From the NCBI GenBank assembly GCA_023548195.1, contig JAJHZJ010000419.1, positions 4,131,096 through 4,195,095 on the forward strand: DNA of 64,000 nt. The letters are read 5' to 3'. Positions 56,478-64,000 of this stretch are shown here, piece by piece. Source of the DNA: Bettongia penicillata ogilbyi. Taxonomy: Eukaryota > Chordata > Mammalia > Diprotodontia > Potoroidae. The notes below the pieces were generated by a model. That model had not been told where the DNA came from. It was given only the letters and a program-made list of their open reading frames with translations, and did not search any database. The translations under genes and the position numbers were made by a program. Positions within the stretch are counted from its first letter, which is position 1. Every line of letters begins with the position of its first letter.

Positions 56478-57599
56478 TACATTTTATTTATTTATTTAAT
56501 TTTTTACATTCATTTTCACAAATTTTTGGGTTCCAAATTTTCTCCCCTTTTATCCCCTCCCCCACCCCAATACCCCAAGCAATCTAATTTTCCCTATCTC
56601 CAATCTGCCCTCTCTTCTGTCATCCCTCCCTTCTCTTGTCTCCACCTTCTCTTTTCTCCTGTAGGGCCAGATGACTATCTATTCCTCATTAACTGTATGT
56701 CTTCTTTCCTAGTTGCAACAATACTAAACAGTTGTTCCTAAAACTTTGAGTTCCAAATTCTCCCCATCCCTCCCTCCCCACCCATTCCTTTTGGGACGGC
56801 AGGCAATTCAATATAGGCCATATCTGTGTAGTTTTGCAGATGACCTCCCTGATAGTCGTGTTGTGTAAGACTAACTGGATTACCATCCCTCCTAACCTGC
56901 CCCTCATTGTTTCTCTTCTGTCTTTTGATCCTGTCCCTCCCCAAGTGTTGACTTCAAATTGCTCCCTCCTCCCTTTGCCCTCCCTTCCATCATCCCCCCC
57001 CCTTGCAATATCTCCTTCTCCCCCACTTTCTTATACTGTAAGATAGGTTTTCATACCAAAATGAGTGTGCATTTCACTTCTTCGTTTAGTCAAATGTGAT
57101 GAGGGCAAACTTCTTGTTTTTTTTTTTCTCAGCTCTCCTCTTTTTCCCTCCACTAAGAAAAACTCCTACCTGCCTCTTAAATGACATATAGTTACCCCCT
57201 TCCATTTCCCCCTCTTTCCTCCCACTACATTTCTCTCTCACCATTTACCTTAATTTCTTTTAAGGTATGGTCCCATCTTATTCAGTTCAATCTGTGCTCT
57301 CTATCTCTGTGTGTGTGTGCATGTGTGTATGTGTGTGTGCATGCATGCGTGTACATGTGTGTGTGGTCCCACCAACTACCCAGATACTGAAAAGTTTTAA
57401 GAGTTACAAATATTATCTTTCCATGTAGGAATGTAAACAGTTCACCTTTGGTAAGTCCCTTATGATTTCTCTTTGCTGTTTACTTTTTCATGCTTCTTCT
57501 CATTCTTGTGCTTGAAAGTCAAATTTTCTTTTCAGCTCTGGTCTTTTTATCAAGAATGCTTGAAAGTCCTCTGTTTCATTGAAAGACCATATTTTCCCC

Positions 57600-58601
57600 T
57601 GAAGTATTATACTCAGTTTTGCTGGGTAGGTGATTCTTGGTTTCAGTCTTAGTTCCTTTGACTTCTGGAATATCCTATTCCACGCCCTTCAATCCCTTAA
57701 TGTAGAAACTGCTAGATCTTGAGTTATCCAGATTGTATTTCCACAATATTGGAATTGTTTCTTTCTAGCTGCTTGCAATATTTTCTCCTTGACCTGGGAA
57801 TTCTGGAATTTGGCCACAATGTTCCTAGGAGTTTTTCTTTTTGGATCTCTTTCAGGCAGTGATCGGTGGATTCTTTCAATACTTATTTTGCCCTCTGGTT
57901 GTAGAACGTCAGGGCAGTTTTCCTTGATAATTTCATGGAAGATGATGTCTAGGCTCTTTTTTTGATCATGACTTTCAGGTAGTCCCATAATTTTTAAATT
58001 GTCTCTCCAGGATCTATTTTCCAGGTCAGTTGTTTTTCCAATGAGATATTTCACATTCTCTTCTATTTTTTTCATTCTTTTGGTTTTGTTTTGTGATTTC
58101 TTGGTTTCTCAGAAAGTTATTTGCCTCCATCTGTTCCATTCTAATCTTGAGAGAACTATTATCTTCAGGGAGCTTTTGAACCTCTTTATCCATTTGGCTA
58201 ATTCTGCTTTTGAAAGCATTCTTCTCCTCATTGGCTTTTTGAACCTCTTTTGCCAATTGAGTTAGCCTATTTTTCAAGGTGTTATTTTCTTCAGCATTTT
58301 TTTGGGTCTCCTTTACCAAGGTATTGACCCGTTTTTCATGCTTTTCTTGCATGTCTCTCATTTCTCTTCCCAGTTTTTCCTCCACCTGTCTAACTTGCTT
58401 TTCAAAATCATTTTTGAGCTCTTCTATGGCCTGAGCCCACCACACATCCCCCTGGGATGCCTGGGATACAGGGGCCCCGACCTCCACGTCTTTCCCTGAT
58501 GGTAAGAATATTTCCTCGTCATCAGAATTGAAAGGCGGGAACATCTGTACCCCATCAAAGTAGCTCTCTGTGGTCTTATTTTGCTTCCTTTTTCTGGGCA
58601 T
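57600..58601 (-). pseudogene. HAL1-C ORF1 (ORF1p-like RNA-binding protein), one main frameshift
   Basis: Starts 'MPRKRKQNKTTESYFDGV' at 58601. Residues about 60-165 are a coiled coil ('EELKNDFEKQVRQVEEKLG', 'EEKNAFKSRISQMDKEVQKL') that would trimerise. Near 58026-58075 the frame shifts. The second frame carries the RRM-like core 'ENRSWRDNLKIMGLPESHDQ', 'GKISIERIHRSLPERDP' and 'RNIVAKFQNSQVKEKILQAA' down to 57689. The C-terminal 'LRLKPRITYPAKLS' follows in another frame near 57600-57650. Apart from these shifts the protein is almost complete, about 340 residues, close to L1 ORF1p length. It should bind its own RNA; retrotransposition would need ORF2p from an L1. Confidence 0.8.
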
Positions 58602-58765
58602 TTTCCCAGCCAGTTACTTGACTTCTGAGATTCCTGTCCACCCCCACCTAGATCCGCCCAGCTAATGCTTGGAGTCTGAGATTCAAATGGGCTTTCCATG
58701 GCAGGCGAGGCCGCTATTCAATGTGAGCTTAAGTTCTGGTGCTCAGGTCGGGGTAGGGCCCCCAG

Positions 58766-58878
58766 TCCTAAACCCTCCAATTACTAAAAATAGTAAGTAA
58801 TATTTATCTAGCACTTTAAGGGTTGTAAAATACATATAGTATTTCATCTGATCCTCATTAAAGCACTGTGAGGTAGGT
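58766..58878 (+). repeat. 113-bp near-identical copy of 60270-60382
   Basis: From 'tcctaaaccctccaattact' to 'actgtgaggtaggt' the two segments have equal length and differ at two positions (58832-type c/t after 'agggttg' and t/a in 'cctcat(t/a)aaag'). Here the segment is embedded in the HAL1-C 5' UTR with no A-tail and no obvious target-site duplication. The source at 60270 continues into a longer SINE, so this is the derived copy. Confidence 0.9.
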
Positions 58879-59384
58879 TGGATGCTCAAGCACGGGGCAG
58901 GCTCAGCTCCCTCAGGGGGCTTATGCAGAGACCTGAACTTCTGCCTTCTGCTCTGGGAGTCCCGAGCTGCCGCTGCCTCTGCCACTCCCTCTGCCGCTGT
59001 CTCCTGAGGGGGCCTGTGCCATGAAGACACTCTGCTCTCCTCTTGGCCAGCTCAGACGTCTCTCTCACTGACCTGTAGTGTCTGTGGGTGGAGGGACCTT
59101 CCCAGCCGCCAGGGCTTCTGTCCCTGAAGCCTGCTGGGATCTACTCCTCTGGGGCCATGGCCAGGGCAGCTCAGGGTTGGACTCTGCTTTCTGGGGTGTG
59201 ACAGACCCTGGGGACGACTCTCCAGGGCTCTCTGGAATGGAAATCTTTTCCACTGTGTTTCTGCGCACCTTGGAGTGATCCAGAATTTGTGGGGAGTTCT
59301 TGCAGGAAATATATGGGCTGTGGGTTTGGAACTAGCATACCTGAGTCTTTCTACTCCGTCTCCTTGGCTCCACCCCCACAACAC

Positions 59385-59659
59385 ATGTTTTAATTGAAAG
59401 ACTTTTCCATCTGCTGATGTGAAGATGCTTGTTGGTACAATTCCAAAAAGACAACTTTTTCAAGACAAAGGAAGAGAACTGTGCCAGAAACAATGAACCC
59501 ATTTATTTTTTTCTCTTCCCTCTTTTCTCCCTGCCCCATTCTTCCCTTTGGTTTTATAGTGTATTCACCAAACAGAATATGGAGAATTTAGAGATCAGGC
59601 TCAGAGGAGAACATCTAATCCAGTTATAAAGGGTTTGTTGGCAGAATCTCTGAAGAAAA
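59385..59659. other. No feature recognised
   Basis: Unassigned DNA at the 5' border of HAL1-C. Neither L1-C ORF1 nor the rest of the transketolase copy resumes here. Confidence 0.5.
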
Positions 59660-59950
59660 GAAACCACATTCTAATTGCTCAGTCTGAAGAAATAAAAGAC
59701 TGACAAGTCACATAAAAATAAAAAAAAGGATTTTAAATAGAGGACAATGACAACCTATACTCCATCTCTTTTGAGGACAGAAGAGGAAGAGATGCACAAA
59801 AGAGATTTAAGTTAGAGTAAACATTTTGTAAAGGACAGAGATAAATATTACCATTGGCTATGTAAGGAGCTTATTGAATTCCCTTCCCTAGAGATTCTTA
59901 AGATTAGGTCAGACAGCTGTCTATGAAGTGGCTTAAGTCAAAACGTTGGG
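59660..59950 (+). mobile_element. Possible CR1/L3 fragment (plus)
   Basis: 'aggagcttattgaattccct', 'tccctagagattcttaagat' and 'taggtcagacagctgtc' resemble the L3 3' order seen at 20560-20775. Weak. Confidence 0.4.
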
Positions 59951-60269
59951 AGGCAGTTGGATGGTCAAGCACAACCAGTTCCCTTTTTCCTATTTCTGTG
60001 TTTCTACAATTTAGTGGTCACACAAAGTTGACAGAGGGAAATTTATCTTGGCCTCATTTCTTTTCTGCTTTAAAAAATGCACACATATGCAACAATAGAG
60101 CAAAGATAAAAAAGAATACTTAAGTTTGTTCATTTTGTCATTAGACTACCAGAAATTCTGATTAAATTAAGATTTTGCTTTGGAATCGTGTTTTTTTGGT
60201 GAGGTACACTCAGATGGAACTATAACTTAAATGTGATATAAGGCACTTGAGCTGGATCCTATTCCCCAA

Positions 60270-60500
60270 TCCTAAACCCTCCAATTACTAAAAATAGTAA
60301 GTAATATTTATCTAGCACTTTAAGGGTTGCAAAATACATATAGTATTTCATCTGATCCTCATAAAAGCACTGTGAGGTAGGTGCTGGCATTATCTGAGAC
60401 TAAGAGAAATTAAATTATTTATTCAGTTACGCAAAAGAAAATGCCTTGGGGTGAGTGTGGGGGGCGGAATTCAAACCAAGGTCTATCTGACTTCAACCAC
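60270..60500 (-). mobile_element. CORE-SINE (reverse); source of the 113-bp copy
   Basis: 'atatttatctagcactttaa', 'tatttcatctgatcctcata', 'gcactgtgaggtaggtgctg' and 'gaattcaaaccaaggtctat' are in reverse CORE-SINE order. Its first 113 bp are duplicated at 58766-58878. Confidence 0.65.
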
Positions 60501-60534
60501 TCTAAAGTACAAGGAACCCAGTATAAATTAGTTG

Positions 60535-61090
60535 GCTGTAGCAACAAGCACCCTGATATATCCAGGATGATCTGCCAGCACAGGTTATTTGATCTGCTTT
60601 TCTAAAAGTAAAGCCACTTTTGAAGGGCCAACAATCTTCTTTAATTACATTCACCAACAGAGAAAATACAAGCAGAGAAATAAATACCAATAGATAGGGA
60701 TTCTAACTCTCTGACCATAAGCAATACCTGCATCACAAATCAACAGACAGATCCAATTACCTGATCAGTACATATATGCATAGTTACCAGAGAGAGAAGA
60801 ACCAGCATCTGGGATTTCAAAGCCAAGAGGGCTCCTTAACAGCTACCCAGAGTCTCAGCTGGCCCACAAACCTTTTTCCAAAGAGTAACCCCAAAGTAAA
60901 ATCTTACCTCAGAGTTTATATACACTGTTCAAAGTTGAGAGTATCCCAATCCTGGACCCAGTGCTTCATTAGAACTTAACAAAAGGTATGGGCCTTCCTA
61001 CAAGACAAGCCTTCCTTATCAAGCTTCCCTTAATGAGTTCCACCTGAGACCTCTTAATGTGTGAGAAAGATCTTTAATTAATGTTACAGT
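60535..61090 (-). mobile_element. LTR-like element, family M (copy 3)
   Basis: 'aagcaccctgatatatccag', 'gatgatctgccagcacaggt', 'tttcaaagccaagagggctc', 'cctcagagtttatatacact' (TATA-like on minus strand, 60911-60925) and 'atcaagcttcccttaatgag' match copies 1 and 2 in order. The right border reads, on the minus strand, tgtaacattaattaaagatc, so the element may begin with the TG expected of an LTR. The left border begins 'tgtagcaacaagcacc'. No internal viral genes. Confidence 0.6.
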
Positions 61091-61149
61091 AACTAATTTC
61101 ATTAATTAGCTCATAATTAATTCATTAAAGTAATTAATTTCATTAATAT

Positions 61150-61375
61150 TACAATAACAGCTGGGCCTGGAGTTTGAAAGACTTGAATTCAAAACCAGAT
61201 TAGCTGTGTTATTCAAAGCAAGTTGTTTAATCTTCTTATTTATAAAATTGCAATAATGATAGTATCTACTTCTCAGGGTTGTTGTGAGGATCAAATGAGA
61301 TAATAAATGTAAAGTGCTTAGCACAATGTCTGATACATAATAAGTGCTATGTCAATATTAGCTATTATTATTAAT
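61150..61375 (+). mobile_element. CORE-SINE (plus)
   Basis: 'agctgggcctggagtttgaa', 'agacttgaattcaaaaccag', 'tctcagggttgttgtgagga', 'tcaaatgagataataaatgt' and 'aaagtgcttagcacaatgtc' in order; well preserved at its 3' half. Confidence 0.75.
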
Positions 61376-61464
61376 CTATTAACATACAGTGAAAAACTAA
61401 CAAAATGACAAATTTATTTTGGTTTACACCTTTCTTAGAGTTTACACTTCTAGAAAACAGAAAC

Positions 61465-61720
61465 CTTTTGTGGTTCAGTGGATAGAATGTTAGACTTGGA
61501 CTTAGGAAAGGCATGTGATTTGGATCTCTTCTTAGATGTTTACTGTGTGACCTTGGAAAAATAATTTCACTTCTTGGCCTCAATTTGTTCATCTATAAAA
61601 ATGAGCATAAGAATATTGGCAGCACCTGCCTCATAGGTTTGTTATGTGGCACAAGTAAGACAATGCATGAAAAGAACTTTGCAAAGATTAAAGCATGATA
61701 TACAAGCCGATAATCTTATA
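61465..61720 (+). mobile_element. tRNA-derived SINE (plus)
   Basis: 'gtggttcagtggatagaatg' (tRNA-like head), 'tgtgtgaccttggaaaaata', 'cctcaatttgttcatctata' and 'gaactttgcaaagattaaag' in order. Confidence 0.65.
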
Positions 61721-61774
61721 AAACATAAAGAAGATATGTGGAAGCCACGTTGGCTTTTTTTATTCATGGAAATG

Positions 61775-62040
61775 TGTGTGTGTTCATCCTTTACTGTCAA
61801 AGAAGACCATGTCATCAGAGAAATAATGACATGACTTGCACTTGACTTTGTTTTGAGTGAGTGAGGGCTGTGCAGGTCACCAGCCTCACTTCTCCTCCAC
61901 AGCCATCTGAATTCAGTTACCAGATATTCATCAGGATGACTGGAGATGACCCAGGATGAGGCAATTGGGGTTAAGTGACTTGCCCAAGGTCACACAGCTA
62001 GTGAGTGTCAAGTTCATGACCTAGATGGTTAACAAATGGA
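61775..62040 (-). mobile_element. RTE-mobilised SINE (reverse)
   Basis: Reverse of the 15820 copy: 'catcctttactgtcaaagaa' (shared RTE tail), 'gaccatgtcatcagagaaat', 'atgacatgacttgcacttga', 'gtgagggctgtgcaggtcac' and 'aagtgacttgcccaaggtca', then 'cacagctagtgagtgtcaag'. The tRNA-like head is missing at the right end. Confidence 0.7.
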
Positions 62041-62639
62041 CTCTTTTAAGGATAATTTTTCACCCTCATTCAGAAGTGATTTTAAAATCCTGATTACGAC
62101 AAAGGAATATTGGTCATAGCTGGGTGTCATAATTCCGATTGCTTACTTATAAATCATACATTTCCTGTCATGTGTCACTTAATATGAAAAGTCTGATGTG
62201 GATGTTCTTTGTGTTCTTTCCATGAACCTTTAAGGGTCTGATCTTCCCTGGGCAATCTGGCATAAGGAGAGGTAAAATAAACTTAATATTAACATGTACA
62301 AAAGTTAAGATGAACATAAGGCAAGATGTCTTAAATGGAATGTTTCTTTTTAATTACGTTCAGGAGGTCTGTGGCTGTCTTCTTGAATTGGCAAGTCAAC
62401 ATGTTAATTAAACACTTAGGGACCTATCCTAACCATTTGTCCTTTCCTTGATTTCATTTGCAGACCAATTAATTGTTTTGCTAAAACTGAAACTAGAACA
62501 TTGAAGGGCAGCTTTTGAGATGGAGAAAATTAAGAGAATGCCAAAAGTCTACCATAGATTGTTAGGCAATTAGTCCCTAAGATTCATGTGGAATACCATT
62601 GCATCTTTTCATTCCTCTTACACAAATTAAATTCTTTGT
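62041..62639. other. No feature recognised
   Basis: Unassigned DNA. Confidence 0.5.
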
Positions 62640-62960
62640 ATAAGCAGCTTGTTTGATAGTGTTTTGCATGGTGCATTGTACATAGCTTGTGCTTAATAAA
62701 TGCTTTTTGGTCATTGATAGTTTATAAAGACCTAGAGACCTTAGCCTGTACTAATAGTTGTATTTTATATTTTTCCACTTAAATAATGCCTGGCATTTGT
62801 CTAGAAAATTCAAAAATGCTTTACATGCATTTTCCTATTTTATGTTCATAATAACATGAGAAGTAAGGAGATAATACAAATATTATTTCCCCAGTTTTTC
62901 AAGAGAAGAAACTGAGGCTAAGGAAGTAAAATTATTTTCTCAGTGTCATATGGATAGTAA
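62640..62960. mobile_element. MIR/CORE-SINE fragments
   Basis: 62655-62712 ('cattgtacatagcttgtgct', 'taataaatgctttttgg') is a plus-oriented MIR/L2-type tail. 62790-62960 ('gcctggcatttgtctagaaa', 'ttccccagtttttcaagaga', 'agaaactgaggctaaggaag') is a reverse CORE-SINE. Confidence 0.55.
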
Positions 62961-63406
62961 AAGGTAAAACAAGACTGGAATTTAGGCTTCTGACATGTGG
63001 CCCAAGGACATATGATGCTTTTGTTGTTTCTGTCTCTGTTTTATCTAGTATATCCTGTTCTAAGGTAAAGGATATTTGGAGAATGATCTTGGGAACTTTG
63101 AAGGATCTAGCATGGGTACCAGAAGCTATTTCATTCATAGCCCTAAAGAATGATCTTCTTGGTCTAGCCTAGCAGAATTGACCTTGGAGCTGAGGTCCAG
63201 TGTACTGTAAACAAGGGAATAAATGACTTATCCATCATCTATGCCACAACCAGAAGGGAACTCAATAGAGGGGGGAATGATGTTAGCTACCACTTTAAGT
63301 TTGATTTCACTCTCTCCAAGAACCACAATGTAGAGGGGAGAGAGTACTCTCAGTTTGCTGAGGTAGTTCTTGCTATATCATTTCAGTAAAAAGTATTTTG
63401 CAAAAG

Positions 63407-63451
<45 letters not shown>

Positions 63452-64000
63452 GCACACACATATGTAATATCAGCCTGTGATATTGAGGAAGTATAAACTA
63501 ATTAAATTCATGGCAGGGTTCTAGTTAATGCTAACTATGATGCTGAAAAGATATTAACTGGTAATTTATATTTCAGATCTCACTAGAATGAAGACGTGAG
63601 CCACACCATTATCAGGATGCACAAGGAGCCTTCAGGGGTACTTCTAGAACACCAAAAGGAAAATGTAACTGCCTTCTGGGAAACATACACACCATTGTCA
63701 GTAAAGATGATGATATGGACACCTGTCATCTGTAGACTACATAGCTACAAATTTACTAAAACCCTAAAATTAGAAAATAGGCTTAACTCATGTATTCTTC
63801 ATTTTAGTAAGTAACTAGTAAAAGCTTCTAACTAGTGAGGTTCCCTACTGCATTTAAAATATCATTTGATTCACTAAAATTCAGTGTATAGTTTTTACAA
63901 GAGTACATTTTTTACTTAAAGTGAGGTGTGCCAGCATCCTTTTCCTCTAAAGAATAATGTTGTTTTGTGTCTCTTAATCTTAATAAAATAATCTGCGTAT
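62961..64000. other. No gene recognised; (AT)n at 63410-63449
   Basis: Unassigned DNA apart from about 20 TA dinucleotides at 63410-63449 followed by a short CACA tract. The 72-codon frame at 63596-63814 has no domain. Confidence 0.6.

Larger units (their letters stand above)
56478..59384 (-). mobile_element. HAL1-C: complete half-L1 element
   Basis: About 2.9 kb. On the minus strand: a 5' end with 'ggtggagccaaggagacgga' (59350-59375), a GC-rich CpG-containing 5' UTR (59380-58610), ORF1 (58601 to about 57600), about 1 kb of non-coding CT-rich (plus) DNA with a TG tract at 57308-57364, then an A-rich tail (56478-56525). No ORF2. The arrangement is the same as HAL1-A and marks HAL1. A 113-bp foreign insert lies in the 5' UTR (58766-58878). 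Confidence 0.8.

Noticed and set aside
59065..59384. GC-rich frames on both strands that look gene-like
   Set aside because: They fall in the HAL1-C 5' UTR; the higher GC is a feature of that element, not of a host exon or CpG-island promoter.
1..64000. CRISPR array, operon, phage or bacterial mobile system
   Set aside because: The tandem repeats are microsatellites without unique spacers, and the whole window is mammalian repeat-rich DNA.

Overview
This window looks like ordinary, repeat-dense intergenic or intronic DNA from a marsupial mammal. The evidence is AT-rich sequence, no operons and no intact gene, together with abundant LINE-1, HAL1 ('half-L1'), RTE, L2 and CR1/L3 LINE fragments, tRNA-derived CORE-SINEs, an RTE-mobilised SINE and LTR families that I associate with marsupial genomes (opossum or Australian marsupial; I cannot fix the species). 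These assignments rest on remembered consensus patterns and on copy-to-copy comparison inside the window. No database search was run.

Layout. 0-3.4 kb: old CR1/L3 and SINE fragments, a 25-bp perfect tandem duplication and a perfect 13-bp hairpin. 3.4-13.8 kb: one minus-strand LINE-1 (L1-A), split by a plus-strand 5'-truncated L1 (5.92-7.45 kb) and by a complete HAL1 (10.28-13.0 kb) bounded by a visible 12-bp target-site duplication. 13.8-20 kb: two copies of one LTR-like repeat, an RTE-type SINE, a 300-bp CCTT microsatellite and an AC/AT microsatellite. 20-22.5 kb: CR1/L3 interrupted by SINEs. 22.9-26.5 kb: an L1 tail, a CTTC microsatellite and a nearly complete minus-strand RTE-like LINE with recognisable endonuclease and reverse transcriptase. 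26.8-32.4 kb: copies of a long composite repeat, L2 and SINEs. 32.8-34.6 kb: LTR / RTE 3' end / partial LTR. 34.7-39.8 kb: ancient L1, SINEs and one unexplained minus-strand reading frame (36.5-36.75 kb). 40.1-42.2 kb: L1-B with a 5' inversion typical of twin priming. 43.6-45.7 kb: an older HAL1-like copy, then an LTR. 46-51 kb: mostly unassigned DNA, L2 and SINEs. 51.1-51.7 kb: a processed pseudogene of transketolase. 51.7-59.4 kb: L1-C followed in the same orientation by HAL1-C, whose ORF1 is almost intact. 59.4-64 kb: SINEs, a fourth LTR copy and low-complexity DNA.

No functional protein-coding gene, RNA gene or CRISPR array was found. The only host-gene sequence recognised is the transketolase retrocopy. 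The working relationships here are between parasites: autonomous L1 and RTE supply the machinery, while HAL1, the SINEs and the mRNA retrocopy are passengers. The most interesting items are the three HAL1 copies, the L1-C/HAL1-C head-to-tail junction, a 113-bp local templated insertion, the twin-priming scar in L1-B, and the tail shared by the RTE LINE and its SINE. I do not see a previously undescribed biological system.
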